Translations under genes and position numbers: made by a program | DNA from: Trichaptum fuscoviolaceum | Lineage: Eukaryota > Basidiomycota > Agaricomycetes > Hymenochaetales > Trichaptaceae | DNA length: 64,000 bases | Direction: 5' to 3' | NCBI GenBank assembly: GCA_910574455.1 | Contig: CAJSYZ010000006.1 | Coordinates: 2,532,156 to 2,596,155 of the forward strand | Part shown: positions 43,744 through 56,743 of the stretch, piece after piece | How the letters are laid out: every line of letters starts with the position of its first letter | How positions within the stretch are numbered: position 1 is the first letter of the stretch | The notes under the pieces: generated by a model | What the model was told of the DNA's origin: nothing | Databases searched by the model: none | Seen by the model: the letters and a program-made list of their open reading frames with translations, nothing else

Positions 43744-45145
43744 GCTACTAGACTTTTATGCCTTGGTCCTGGTTTTCCAAAGTCGTTTGTAAGTATCGCC
43801 TATAAATTATGAAAACCGTTGACCCAGCTTTACGTTCAGATTTAGAGATAGGCACCCGTTGCCAATGCGCTGCAAAACCATCTTACTTGTCATTAGTCCC
43901 CTCATTGATCAGTCACGCCCTTTTTTCTCAGCATCATATAGACTCGACAACAAGCTTACCTTTTTTCATTGCTAAAAAGCGTCAGTACAACAGTTTGTTG
44001 GATTCTCTTCAAAATACGGCCTGCTCTGCTCAACATCTCTGAAGTTCGTCATGTGGGATTACTCTAATACGACCGTATGACATTCTTGACAAAGGTGGAG
44101 GTCATTGAAATGAGTGAGAAGAAGATAGCTGGCGAAGTTCAGGTTGCCAGTGAGGATTGTTTAGGGCAGCCTCTGCCACGTGCAGCCTATGTCCACGCCG
44201 TCATCCACATTTTTACATTTCTTTCCTTTCAGACTATTTGTACAGCCAGCTAATCACTCCCCTCAAAAGACTCGTAAGTTTATGACATTGTGAGCATGGA
44301 ACCAGAGGAAGACTTTTTTCCGCCGTTCGGAGAAGCGGTCAGATTATTCAAAGTGCCAGACCGACTTCAAGTTAGCTTTATATTGTATCATTTTTTTATA
44401 CTAGGCATCGTAGTCAAAGCATCACAGAAAACTGAGGGAATCGTCCCTCAACAGCAGCCAATTTTCATCAAGGCTTCGCATCCGATTCCAGGATGCCGGG
44501 ATCTGTGAAACTGGCTAAGCTCCCAGGTCGTCCTCGGAATCCCGGATTCAAGTTATGAAGGTGGATAACGCGAAATGAATACCATGTATGGATGAAAGGA
44601 CATTCCAAGTGGAGTTACCTGCGCGCTCAGACTTCAGGGTGGCAGTTGTTCGCACACCTGCAAACTGCACATTCTTTGCTCCCGCAGCCTAGCCTTTATT
44701 TGGAGTCGTCGACCCATCGCACGCATTATCCTTAAGGCCCATCAGTGCGTTCCATACCCCGCTCGGGGAACTTTAATCCTAATCTCGATTCTCCGGGGCC
44801 GGAATCTCGATCATCATTGCAAATAGGTACATGTGCATAATACAGCACACACCGGAAGAGCCCCTATAGTCGAGTAGATAACTGTGAGTACTTACTAGTT
44901 TCCTAACATCATTCGTTATTGTGACGAAAGGAGTTAGAGCTCAAAATCCAAGTCTTCGTTTCGGGCCACACGACCAGGTAACAATTGCCCCGGGAGCGGA
45001 ACCAAAAATGCAACTTCAAGTCAATTCAGTTCCTGGGTCCAAAATTGCGCTTCTAAAACTATAAATGCCTATTATGTCCCGACGACGATGAACTTCGCTA
45101 CCAAGTTCTCATAATACAAAAGAAGAAGAGAAAAGGTACACGCAC
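43744..45145. other. Long intergenic stretch, no supported gene
   Basis: Several short open frames occur (for example 44290-44508, + strand) but none has a recognisable motif or homology to another part of the window. Base composition is ordinary. Possible promoter for the frame at 45146. Confidence 0.35.
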
Positions 45146-45439
45146 ATGTCTATCCCAAAGTACGACCCAAGTAGCCTTCTCGCACAGCGCAGATCTCGGG
45201 AGAACCGAGTGCCCTATTGGAATGTGAGAGAAACCGAGGCCCAGTCTGAGGCCGCCCATTCCACTTACAGCGATTCATTTCATTGTACGGCGGAAAGTTC
45301 ACTCCCCATTCCATCTTGCATTGTTATGCCTCGAGATTGTGCACCGAAGATCCGTAGATATATCAACACAGATCAAAGTATCAGACAGTCCGATTACAAT
45401 TCCAGATTTCCAGCGCTAAGGACTAGAGCCAATCGATAG
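45146..45439 (+). CDS. Possible small protein, 97 residues, unknown
   Basis: An ATG-led frame (MSIPKYDPSSLLAQRR...) without introns sits after a purine-rich leader (aagaagaagagaaaagg). It has no signal peptide, membrane helix or motif I know. It ends 37 bp before a MITE. It may be chance; no paralogue is present in the window to support it. Confidence 0.2.
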   Translation: MSIPKYDPSSLLAQRRSRENRVPYWNVRETEAQSEAAHSTYSDSFHCTAESSLPIPSCIVMPRDCAPKIRRYINTDQSIRQSDYNSRFPALRTRANR

Positions 45440-45475
45440 GACTTGCCGCTACGAGCCGCAAAGATGTATCATAAT

Positions 45476-45973
45476 AGAGCATATTCGGTATGTGAAATTC
45501 AAGTTACACATGAAGTTACACATGAGATTTCACATCAAATATCTTTGATCCGGTGAGGATGCCGAGGTGGCGCTAAATTTGTACGCCCATGTCGCATCAC
45601 TTTTCCGGCTCATTATGTTACTTTAGCCCATTGTTCCCACGAAGCTTCCACTTGTAAAAGAGCTCATATTATATTATTCCCTGCAGGCCATGAGATATAT
45701 CTGCATATATTGGCCATCTATAAGAGAATTAATGTATCTGGACTACTTTGAGAACAAAAAGTACTAAGGTGGCTTTAATCTGAGACGTGCACTGTTGTTG
45801 CTACAATGTCACGGAAATGATATGTGAGCAATGAATCACTTAATTTGGACAAAGGGTTCAGATGCCGCATCAAGCCGTGTTTGAAGTCCGAGCTTCCTAT
45901 TTAGTGCAGCTATGTGAAATCCTATGTGAAATCTTATGTGAAACTCAAATTACACATGCACCGAATATGCTCT
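45476..45973. mobile_element. ~500-bp MITE with AGAGCATATTCGG ends
   Basis: The terminal inverted repeats are agagcatattcggt... at 45476 and ...accgaatatgctct at 45973. Just inside, both ends hold tandem copies of atgtgaaat/ttacacatg words (three or more each). A 3-bp direct repeat aat flanks the element. The interior has no coding capacity. A 3-bp duplication suggests the PIF/Harbinger group, but that is tentative because the usual target is TWA. Confidence 0.65.
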
Positions 45974-46551
45974 AATGGGTTAATAACGATACAGAAATAC
46001 ATGTTGAAATTTGCTTAATCACGGAGCACTGCAGAGGTGAATCTCAATGCTGAGCACACGAGTAGCACACGCGAAAGTACTCCGCTACAAACACATGCAT
46101 TGACAAATATACCGTCTACTACTAATAATCTAACTTTATAACTGGTATTCGTAGGTAATAGTACTTTCCACTAAGGTTTTCGATGTGCATCCACAGTAAT
46201 GTCTCACAAAAAATGGTGAAAAGAGAAAGATGAAAAGAAGACCGCGAAGACACGATGTACAGGAAAAGAACAAGGATATAGAGACAGAAATTTTCCAAGG
46301 ACAACGAGATATGAAGACAAGAGAGTGTGTGTAGTGTGTACAATCCAAGGTTGAGGTGATATCCACTAGAGAAGGAGAATGCGAGACTATGAAACAAAAG
46401 GAGCGACTCCGGATGATTGTAGGTATATGGTAAGATATGAATGGAACCATGCAACGATTGAAAACGAAACCGAACAGCGAAGAGAAGGGAGGGTTGGGAT
46501 TAGTGAAATTCGGTCGTAACACAAGTATGAAAAAAGAGAACGAAAGAGGAC
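45974..46551. other. Intergenic, downstream of the serine-rich protein gene
   Basis: Pyrimidine-rich on the minus strand and probably the 3' untranslated region of the gene ending at 46552. No gene seen. Confidence 0.35.
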
Positions 46552-49500
46552 TCAAATCCGTCCATAGCTCTTCAGGCCAGATTTGCCCAACGAAGAAGTC
46601 GAAGGCGCGGGCAGCGAGCTCTGGCGATAGACCATCCCCGTGCCCGTGCGTGGCCGTGCGCCCGGGGAGGGCAGAGGCGAGGAGCTTCGGGGCACGCGAG
46701 GTGACGGAGGCGGGACTGCCAGCACAGTCGAGGGAGCGTGCAGGCCGCTTCTGCTTCCCAAGGAGCCATACGAGCGTGCCGGGCGGGCGGGCGTCTGAGG
46801 CGCAGGAAGTGCAGAAGGAGAGGTCGCTGTCGCAGACGCAGCCAAGCGCTGCCGATCGTGCAGCTGTCTGTTGTACCCCAGGAGCGAGCCCGACTTTGGC
46901 TGAGGCTGGCCAGGCTGCAGCGGCTGCTTCGCTTCACCCCCACTTGACTCGTCACCGTTCCCCTTCCGCTGCTGCAACGCCGGCAGCCTGAGCGGCCTCG
47001 GCGTGCTCATCGCACTCGAGCGCGTGCTTGATTTCGATAGCGAAGGCGTGGAAGGAACGGGCGGCGGTTCCACGGTCTCTGGCGGGAACGACACAGACGA
47101 GGCAGGCGCCGACCGCGTGCTGGAGAACGTCCGCGACCGCATCTGCATTCTTGAGGCCACCGGTGTTTTTGACCTGGTACTCGACGTGGAGGTATACGAC
47201 GAGGGCGTCGCCGTCGCCGTTGCAGGGTCGTCGTCCAGTGGCGTAGGCGGGTACGGCAGGCTGGTACTACTCGAGCTCGTCGTGCCGCTCGTCGGCGCGG
47301 GTGATGTCGAGCGTCTCTGGTCTTGCTTGTGGCTCAGCGAACGATCCAGGTGTCTGCTGCCCTCCCCATCATCATCGCCCTCCGGGATGCTCACCGTCAG
47401 CGAGAACACACTGGCCGCGCTGCCTGTACTCGTCGGGCCCTTCCTCTTCTTCGCCTTCCCCTGCGCAAATGCACTCGGCGGGCTCGCACTCGTCCTCGAA
47501 TGCCCAGACACTGCGCTGGCGCCCGAGCTGCTTGCGACCGAGCCGCGGTTCGACGAGTCCAGGTCCGGTGAGAGGGGCAGAGAGTAATTCGGCACGCCAT
47601 TTCCTTTCATCGCCCGCTGCTGCTTCTGATAGTACGGCGGCGCGCTCGGCGGGCCCATCGCGCCCTTGTTCAGCACATACTCCAAATCCGCATCTCCCTC
47701 GTCACCTCTCGAGCTCCGCGCACTCGTCGGTGCGCTCTTCACCCCGCTATCCGCCAGCGCATGCGCCGACATGCTCTTCGACAGTGGGTGCGGAATAGGC
47801 TTCCCTCTCTGCTCCGCATAATAGCTCTTCGACCCAATCAACTTTGGCCTTGCTGGCGCCAGCCTTCTGCTTGCAGTTGACCTGACGCTCGCCAAGCTCG
47901 CGTTCCTGCTCAGCGCCAGCGACGAAAGGCGATTCGTCAGCGGACTGGGCGCGTCTTCGTCCTCCGAGTCGCTCCATCCCAGACCCGTGGTCAGCCCCAA
48001 TCCCTCACGCAGCAGACGTCCATCTCTATGTCGTCGTCGTCTCCGATCGGTGTCGCGCTCGTCTTTGAATAGGCCGTTCTTCGTCATGACAGACGCCAGG
48101 GATGCTGGAGAGCATTTGATATGATTGGCGTTAGCACATGCACATCGTTGCAAACGGCGTTTAAGCGCGTCAAGACCATATCCAATTCGTAACATTCATA
48201 TAGTCAGTGTCTCTCTTCCCCAGCAAAAGACTCTTCCACTCACCGCTCGTCATGTTACTCGCTACACTCTCGCGGCCACCCAGAGAGCTCATAGATCCAA
48301 TTGAGCTGTACGACGCCATATTTGCCAGCACCTTCGAGTGTGGGCTCAGCACACCCTCGCGCAGGAGGATTTGTCTGCAGAGATGAATAAGTCAGCACCA
48401 AAACTACAAGGCAAGTAAAAACTTAGCACTCACGGCAGAGGCGTATGAAGATCAATATCACTATCACTCGCGCTCTTCTCCCCCTCCTCATCTCCAACCA
48501 GCTCTCCATCTTCTCGCCCAACCAGCCGACCCCGTCCTCCCTCTAGCTCATCGTCAAGCACCGGCTCATTCGGCGTCAAATCATACGCGCCTCGGTGTCT
48601 TGCAAACGCAACCCCATAATCCGCGCTCACGTCCGGATCAAACTCCGTTTCGTCCTCCATATACATCCCCGCATACGCTTCCTCCGTATCACCGTCCCCA
48701 ACCCCGCCCTCCATAGCTTCCCGAGCACGCCGGAGAGACCCCGCAGCCGCAGCACTGAAGCTCAAATACCCGCCCCCGCCCCCGCTCTCGCCTGAACTCA
48801 CGCTGAACGCGCTCAGCCGACTCGTCCCCGCGCTACTCGCCCGGGAGAGCCGCACGCGCTCCTCTGCGCCTTCAGGCAACGGCGGGCGCATGCGCAGGCG
48901 TGCATGACCGATGGACGACGAGGACGACGAAGCGAACGGATCGGACGGGGCTCCTTCGTAGCTGAAGTTTTCGCGACTCCTTTCTCGGCTGCGCGGGGGC
49001 GCTGAAGTCGACGAGCTACGGATGCTCGAGCCGCCAGCACTAACGCTCCTGCCCGACTTTGTTCTCGAGGTCGAAGAGGTACGCTGCGGTCGCGGGGTGG
49101 CCGAGATGATAGATGCAATGTCTGGAGACGTCGCGCCTTCTCCTCTCTCATGTAGATCCTCTTCCTCTTCACCTTCATCGCCGCCAGGCAGCCCAGGCAA
49201 CGGCTTTCTTCGACTCTGGCTCATCGTGCGCGACACGCTTGAGGTATTACTTCCCGTCGACACTCGCCTCGAGCCCAACTTGCCACCTCGGAAGGAACTG
49301 GGTGGGGCAGCGCGTGTGGACGATGGCATTGAACCTGAGGCGTGGTTGGAATTCAGCGTGTCCGGCGAAACGCGAGTCAGGCTGGGACCCAATCCGACAC
49401 CACTCTCAGAGGATCCTTTCACTTGATGGCCTGTCCCCATTCTTTGCGCGAGTTGTTGCTGTTGCTGAGATTGCCTCGGTTTGCTGACTAGTTCTTCTCC

Positions 49501-50316
49501 GTCCACATCCCCCTCACCCATCGTCATCGGGCTCAACGCCCTCGCCAGCATGGGATCCCGCTCCAGGTTCAGCTCCTCCGCCGTCAAGAGGCTCACTGCG
49601 TGTTCATGGTCTGCATTGGAGAGGAGTGGGAGGACTGCAGGCGAAATAGGTCTTGTAGGTCTTGTAGGGGCCGTCGATACGCTCAGCATCCCGCTCGAGC
49701 TCGCTCCAGGTGTTGAAGAGGAAGCGGCAACAGGAGCAAGCGACAACAGTCCACCCACCCGTTCCCTGAGGCTCTCTGCTGCGCTTCGGCCCGCTGTGAT
49801 AGAGTACACGCTCCCCGTCGGACTACGCGGGCCCTGGCCCTGATTCTGACTCTGTCCGTCCACCGAGGGTCGCGCACCAGAAAACCCCGCAGAGCACGAA
49901 AAGTCCGTCCGGATCTTCAACGGTGTTTTTGAAGTCGACCCAGCGGTCACGCCAGGGCCGATACTCGCAGAAAGCACGCTCCCACTTCGACTCCTCCCCT
50001 TCAGCGCCCCAAACTCACTCGTCTGCTGCTGTTGGGCGAGACTCAGAACCGACATTGTGCTCGACGTGCGCGGAAGCGACATAGGAAGCGGCGGCAGCGG
50101 GGACGATGGTGGGTGAGACGGCGGGGGGTTGTTGCTGATGATGCTGCTCCGGTCGCCACTCGCACTCGCGCTTGCACTCGTGCTTCGATGTAATGATGGC
50201 GGCGACCCCCTCGGGATGTGGCTAGGCGGCGCTGGGAACGCAGATAGGTCAAGCTCCATGTCGAGTGTCGACGACGGGCCGTCTATGGGCGACTCGTAAT
50301 GCATCGTCAAGCTCAT
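46552..50316 (-). CDS. Large serine/proline-rich, mostly disordered protein, unknown
   Basis: Three exons (50316-48434, 48374-48244, 48104-46552; introns 59 and 139 bp) close in phase to 1188 residues. The protein is dominated by Ser, Pro, Thr, Ala and Gly runs (SASASASG, PLPPLPMSLPR, SSSSSIG) with acidic patches (DEGEEEEDL, EGEKSASDSD). Low-disorder islands that may be conserved are MSLTMHYESPIDGP at the start, MASYSSIGSMSSLGGRES in the short middle exon, and LIGSKSYYAEQRGKPIPHPL, then EYVLNKGAMGPPSAPPYYQK in the last exon. No enzyme domain, membrane segment or signal peptide. Such proteins are often phosphorylated regulators or scaffolds, but that is only inference. The ATG at 50316 is the first after an in-frame stop; an acidic run upstream (GDGDDGGDTLEEVEEE) is open but has no ATG. 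Confidence 0.75.
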
Positions 50317-53300
50317 ATTTTCTTCTTCTACTTCTTCCAATGTATCGCCACCGTCGTCGCCGTCGCCGAATTAACCAAGTGAGAGAGGTTAAAAGTAAAG
50401 AAATCTGCGTACAAAAATTACAGAGAGTGAGTACAAGTGACAATGAAAAGAGAAACAAAACAAATGATCGAAAAGGTTTCCTCTTCATGAAACAACTCGC
50501 ACGCGTGGCCAAGATCGCCAACGTGTGTGCCAACGTGTGCATCAGAAAAAAGCGAGCGAACCGACCAAGTCGGAGGGAAGCAGATGTGCAGCGGCGTCGG
50601 CTACTGGCGGCGCACCCCGCCAATCATACGAGCACACCACCCGAACACATGCGCGCCCCGCGGTCCTCGACGACAAGCGCACTGAGGGCTCCAGGGCCAG
50701 GAACACCAGAAGGACTTCTCAACCGAAGAGACGAGAAGGACAGAAGGGGAAGAGAGGGGAAGAGAAAAGAACGACTGGAGGGCGGGGATAGAAGAGAAGT
50801 ATTCCGATTTTCAGGCAACTTCAAATAAAGAGGAAAACGAGGCGCAAAAGATCGAGAAAGAGACTCACGTTTCTAATCCAAAAGACAATCCCCTAATCCA
50901 AATCCAAATATCCTTCTCGCTTCCCCCTTAAATCCACAAAACTTCCTCGTCTGTCGTCGTCGCCCTAAGTCGTCTGCTTCCGATGACGAAAGGAAGGCAG
51001 CGAAGCACCAGTGCCGTTTGTGAGATCGAAAGAGGGAGGTAAGAGGTCAACCAGTGACCAGACAGTCCAACGACCAGCGACGAGTCCACAGAACCACCCA
51101 GAGACCAAAAGTCACGATCACCACCACAAAGCAACACCAATATAACGCCCACCACCAGTGGTCAATGTCGATTCATAGGTTCGCGCCGTCGTCACGTCGG
51201 GAATCACGGGTAGGGTCGAAGGTCGTGCAATTTCGATTAGGGTTTAGATAGCAGACGCGATAACCGATTCAGAGTGCGGATCAATGAATGTCAAGGGTGG
51301 GGAATGAAAAGAACGCGTCAACGCGTCGTCAACGAATGTAATATCGCGTGTAGAGCGTGAGATCCAGTTTGTTTGTGTTCGCAAGCCGTAGGTCGTTCGC
51401 GGTTGGTCGTAGAGCAAGGAATGATAACATAAATGAGAGAAGGTATCGTCAGTTAACATGTCCAACCAATTGGTACGCGTACCAAATACCACGAAGAATG
51501 CAAAGAAGCGTGATATATTGCTGATCGATTGTTGAGAAACAGACAGAGATAGAAAGGCAGAATGAAGTGAGACGAGACGAACAAGCAGACTCACCAACAA
51601 AATGCGCGTGAATCAAGAAATCCAAAGTCTTCGCCGCCGTCCCTAAACCAAGCCCGCGACTCTAACAACTCCGACTAAAGGAACCGATCTCGAGGTCGGC
51701 GTGTTGTGTATCGCCTCGCACTGCGTAAGGTATATTCAAAGGAGATCAGTACGCAAGCGATGATAGAGGGGAAAAGAAACCCGCAATAAAAGACATAAAA
51801 CGCTAGGATGCAATAGAATGTGAAGAAGTTTCCGCGTTCGGAAAGGACAGTGAGTAGCTTAAGCGATTGTTGGCCACACTGAGCAAGCTGAGGCTGTGCA
51901 AGGCAAGTCGGTGATGCTCGAAACCTGCGAGTGATGATAGACGGAGGGAGAAGGAAGTAAGGAATGTATTGCTAGGGAGAGAACTCGAGTAAAAGTAAAG
52001 ACGTCTTTCGGCAGGAAAAAGCGCGACACGTATCAGCCACTATTGCGTCTGCGTGCCATGGAATGATAGTGATAGAGGGCGGGATAAATTCAATGGTGAT
52101 GGGAATGATGGGCATGATGGACGATCATTCCTGCCCAAGTTGGCAAGATGAAACAAAAGGAAGAAAGTGTGCATATGAATGAAACGGTTTATAAAGTGAT
52201 GGATATAGATATAGATATAGATAGCAGACGCGCATTAGAGCTTTGAACGGTCTGCGCAGAGTGCTGGCTCTCGTCTGCAGTGCCACACAAAACCATCAGG
52301 ACCATCAAGGAGCAGTGTCGAATGAACGACTTTGTTCACCCAGAACACCAAGCACTGCCGCTGCTAGTAAACCCTTGATAGACGGGGATAGGTACAGATT
52401 GATGGGCCTGATGGACGATCACCCGATGGCGGCGGTGGAAGAGGGACGGTGGGTAAAGATAGAGAGATGGATAGCAGGTGGACAATTGTCGGACAGAAAT
52501 TATGAAGTAACGAAACAAAGAAAGTGAACATACCAAAACTGCGTTTTTCTTCCTTTCTTCTTCTACTAGTGAGCGTCGTTGTGGACTTTCAATGCGCGAG
52601 CCGGGCGATAGGAAGTGAATGAGTCCGAAAAGGCGGAGGCGGGCGCTGTTGTGAAGAATAGTAAATTTCGGCGGGCGGATGGAAGATTGCATTGCCTGAA
52701 GAGTAATACAACACATATGCTAGGAATGCAAATGCGGGAGTAGAAAAGGGATACAGATGCGAGACAAGTAATGCAAACATGGAAGCCGTGCGCTCGCCGA
52801 CGGGAAAAGGATGGCAAATAGCAAAGGAACGGTGACTGACCTGTGTCCTTTTCCTTCAAGCAACCAAATTCTTTTCTCGTCGTAGAATTGACCTTCGCGG
52901 TGTTGTCGTAGGCTAGGGAGGAAAAGCAGATCAGAGAAGAAATGAGAGTAAAAGCGGAACACCGCGAAAGTGGAAACAAGAAACCCGCGAGAATTATGAG
53001 GAAGCAGTAGAGATGCATAAGTGACTGTTGATCACACTGAAAGCTGTGGCTGTTAGTCGGCAATGCTCGAAACCTGCTAACAATGCCAGTCAAATAAACG
53101 TAAGGACGTTATTTGGTGGGAAGCGCGACGGCCGTGGAATGCTAGTGAGCTCAAAAAAGAGTATGGGTAGGGCGGAATTTATTGTTGATGGGAATGGAGT
53201 TGATAATGGACGATCATTGTTGCCCAAGCTGGCAGGTTGAACACGACGAAGTTAACGGATCGACAGGGAGAAATAACAATAGTTGCAACTTGTACGGCGA

Positions 53301-54639
53301 AAGACAGGAAGAGAAAAGAGGGACATACCTGTAACAAACCAAGACTCTCAAGATAAACACCTCTATAACTCGCAAGGTGCGACACTGGCTTATTCGTTAA
53401 CGCCTAAGACAGCAAATTTTTCAGAGTTGAAGACATTGAAGTAAAGGTATGGCAAGCAGCAACGGAACGGCGATTTACCTGTTGTCTTTTCCTTCTTAGC
53501 CACACCTCGCTGACGCCTTCACTCCCAACAGCCAAATCCTTCTCTCGTCGCCGACTTGAACGCACGTTGGTCGTTGATAGTTTATCGTGGGCTACAAGAA
53601 GAGAAAGCAGAAGATGTAAGTGAGGAACTGATAGCGAACGTGAAAGCACTGGCTTACCTGCTTATCCTCTCTGAGTGCCGCTCTCAGGCTGCCCTGGTGT
53701 TGAAGCGCTCGCCGGCGCTTGTGTCAACGGCGATTCGCGGTTCCCTCTCTATACCGCGGTGGAGTCGATGGCTGGCGCAGCGCGGGTACGGCCGAGGCAG
53801 ACGGCGGGCGACGAGGGAGCTTGAAGGTGGAGAGACGTCGACGGGAGAGCAGAACAGACAACCGCAAAACAGACTTGCATTCTTCCGCCCTCCCAAAATA
53901 GCCCATACGTAATACCTTGCTAAATCCGGTCGACCCCTCCCAGATCGCCGGTCCTTCAAGTTCTCGGGGCGCACATCCGGTCTCCGAGCCCGGACTGGCA
54001 CTTCTTGAGATCATGGACACTGCCAGTGGACTCGGAGCCGACCCTAAAGAGCCACTGGCAGCGATTCACTCCCTCAAACAACTGCCTCTGTTGATGTTTT
54101 TGTCAGACCTCGAGCAGAATAGGTTAGGGAACAGTGTAATCCATTAGGTAAGAGATCAATATTGAAACTGTTTAATATAAAAGTCTTATTTCTGTGGTCT
54201 TTTGCAAAAGATAAGCACTATCATACCAGGCTGTAGAAATCTCATTACATATATGTGAAGTGAAATCACCGATGAGCAATCTAATCTGACGCCAGAGCTT
54301 CAGTGCACCTGTTATACGCTAGAACAACTTTCTTTCTAGAACAACTTTCTCTGGGCTGTTATATGGCGCAGGAAAGTGCGCATTTGAAGCTCAAGACACG
54401 TCAGAAGCTTACAACCGGAACAGATACTAAACTCACATTGCGTTGTTTATGATGCTCAGACATGCAATTGATATCTTGGACCAAGCACCATTTCAACTAA
54501 CTCGGGCTAGTACGGCACTCAGGCTCTGCCAATGGGTAGTTTACACGTTGAAACAGCTATTGGATGGAATGATAAAAGGAAAAAGACCAGAGAATCATCT
54601 TCGTATCCGAATGGTTGCGCCCATACTTAGATTCTAATG
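50317..54639. repeat. Long upstream region with diverged duplicated blocks and minus-strand splice-like sites
   Basis: Blocks 51850-52150 and 53000-53250 are diverged copies (shared: gatgctcgaaacctgc, ggacgatcatt, tgcccaag.tggcag). Blocks 52800-52920 and 53445-53600 are another pair (gcaa.ggaacgg.ga, ttttcctt, accaaattcttttctcgtcg-like). Donor-like complements (ttacctg, gactgacctg, ggacatacctg, gcttacctg) recur, consistent with a minus-strand leader with several introns for the gene starting at 50316. 54000-54060 is a word-repeat patch. No protein-coding gene is supported. Confidence 0.4.
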
Positions 54640-55365
54640 ATGCACTCCTTGCTACGTGCCATAGCACCTTGCACAAGCACTCAGATTGCATCTGCTGTAA
54701 TGCTTTCCCATGCTCTCTCAATACAGATGCACCTATCATTGTTGTCATCAGTTCCCATTCACAGCTTGAATAGGTGACATAAACTTAACTGCTGCTTGGT
54801 GGCTCAATGGACCCGGCATTCCATTGCAGAGACGTCCTTCTCCTCGCAACGCCCACCAACAAATGGTTTGCCACCGGCAACATCACCGGGTATCAGATCT
54901 CGGCTTGGCCTACGCCAATTGTCCACCACATCATCGAGGTCCACAATGTCGTGTCCAAAGAGTGAGTTGCACATTCATGTATTGTCAGTTTGCGTGATTG
55001 TTAAACTGACCGTTGCTTCCTTTGCTGTGTCACCCCTCGGCAAGACACAACTTCTGTTGACAAAGGGAGACAACAATCTAGAGGACGATATCAGCTTGTA
55101 CAGGGGAGTCCAATGGCTGGAACGGCATTACATCACAGGGAAGGTCATCGGGTCAGTGAATCAAAAATTATTATGCATCACAATCTGATGATACCCCAGA
55201 TACTTGCCATTCGTAGGCTACACCACCATTATCATGGTACGCCTAACTTCGTTGTACACAATAAAACCAATTGTAATGACAGTTTTGTGCAGAATGACTA
55301 CCCTGCGTTGAAGGCAATCCTCATAGGTGGATGCGCCCTATTCGCAGCTTTACAGCGTGAGTGAT
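54640..55365 (+). pseudogene. SEC11: SEC11 (signal peptidase catalytic subunit) pseudogene, copy 1
   Basis: The plus strand reads NTDAPIIVVIS, then [41 protein letters not shown] and [14 protein letters not shown]. After introns at the same places as in copy 2 comes [23 protein letters not shown]11 is the ER signal peptidase whose serine lies in GSMEP, histidine in VHR and aspartate in the DNN..DD region. Here Glu of GSMEP is Asp and VHR is VHH. The frame breaks around the first transmembrane helix (near 54710), and the acceptor before SPLGKTQ has been lost together with several codons (near 55025). Non-functional relic of a segment duplicated with 60.6-61.8 kb. Confidence 0.8.
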
Positions 55366-55654
55366 GGTCGTTTTAGCGTGAAGAACCTAAAAGCAATGGG
55401 AAATGGTGTATATATAACATTCTTTTTCTATGCATTCTTAAAGTATATTAGCCTTCCTACCGAGGTCTGCCAGTGGGCGCCTTTTATTTCAAATCGGGAA
55501 ATCGGAGTCGGAAGTTAAAATGAAGCGCTGACACTGGCAGCCCTGCAACTTCAAGTTGCGAAGTTGAACTGAACATGATTTTTGTTTTTCTTCTTACCTC
55601 GTCCAAGTTCTAGTCAAACAGCGAGTAACGGCTCTTCAAAGCTACGAAATATGG

Positions 55655-55790
55655 CAGGAAAGAAAGAGGGTGATCTGGCTGAATAACTGAACCTACAACC
55701 ATTTGCAAAGCCAAACAGGCTCATACATCCTCATTGGTGGATGCGCTCTATTCACCGCTTTTCAGCACGAGTGGTGATCGTTTTAGCGTG
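55655..55790 (+). pseudogene. Acyl-CoA dehydrogenase first-exon scrap fused to a SEC11 3' scrap
   Basis: 55670-55722 resembles the first exon of the acyl-CoA dehydrogenase gene at 61714 (AACTGAACCTACAACCATTT is shared exactly; a stop precedes it here). Directly after it, 55725-55780 repeats the SEC11 C-terminus ([15 protein letters not shown]) and its 3' flank. So a third SEC11 end is joined to the truncated dehydrogenase start. Confidence 0.65.
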
Positions 55791-56743
55791 AGGAACCTCA
55801 GAGCGATGGGAGATGGCGCATGGAATAGGAAAACGACCCCACTTTTTCTCGGTTTGAAAGTGAAAATTTTCAGAGGTGAGCTGCGCCGGTAGTACTACGC
55901 GTGCCAGTGATGGACGAGAGGCTGCCCTAAATAACTCTCAAACCACCAACTTGAACAACACGCAAGCTAGTTTTTTGCGTCGCAATCTTCTAGCTCATTT
56001 GAACGACTACCTTGATCAAGGATGTCATATGATTATGATCTCATTGAATTACTCTCGATATGTTCGGCGAACTTCAGAGATATCTATTAGAACAGGTCGG
56101 AGAAACACGCTCGAAAAGAAATCTAACAAAATTCAAGATTGCTGTAAATTATTGGTTCTGTCTTCTTTCAGCTTTTAATAAGGGTAGGCATGTTGTCGTA
56201 ATTTACAGGTCTAGGAGAGACATGCTTGATGTACTAATATATAGGGGAAGTGGGCAAGCGAGTCTCAATTCTAATGGCAGTAAGTTTTGTTTGCTGCTCA
56301 ACGGGAACACAGATACTCCCTGAGGTGGGTCGAGGACCGGCCACCTATCTCTAACTTGTGAATGCAGAGCTGTACCGATGGCTTTCATAGCCAACCTGTC
56401 TAGATAGAATTTATAAGCAACTCGGAGAAGCACTGCGGATGCAGCGCGAGGTGTCACAGGCACGTGCTACTAATGTAACTGTCACGCTTCTACATGCGTT
56501 AAATTTTGGCGCGCTCTCTCAGTCGCTTCTGTCCTCTAACCACCATCACTCTAACCTGTATTGTGCTCTATCGAAGACGTGAAAGATCTTTGTAAGTTCT
56601 ATTTCTTGAATCAAGTGATTCGTCGTGCCTCTGACTTTGCCAATAGTTTGTGTTGTACCAGTGCAACCTACGGACATCGCAAGTAACAAATACCGCATTG
56701 CGCTCGCGTTTGAGGAATACCTTTCGACTGTGTTCTTGCGCTG
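55791..56743. other. Intergenic, upstream of MYND gene 4
   Basis: Short frames only (for example 55876-56178). No motif. The last 250 bases are pyrimidine-rich and probably hold the promoter of the MYND gene that starts at 56744. Confidence 0.35.

Noticed and set aside
45480..45540. CRISPR-like short repeats (atgtgaaat, ttacacatg)
   Set aside because: Repeats are degenerate, contiguous and mirrored at the other end of a MITE; the genome is fungal, so CRISPR is not expected.
46999..47587. Plus-strand frame of ~190 codons antisense to the serine-rich gene
   Set aside because: Composition is the mirror of Ser/Pro/Arg codons on the other strand; the minus-strand exons have clean splice phases.
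52566..53093. 175-codon minus-strand frame, Cys/Phe-rich
   Set aside because: No motif, and it overlaps the duplicated leader blocks without being conserved in the second copy.
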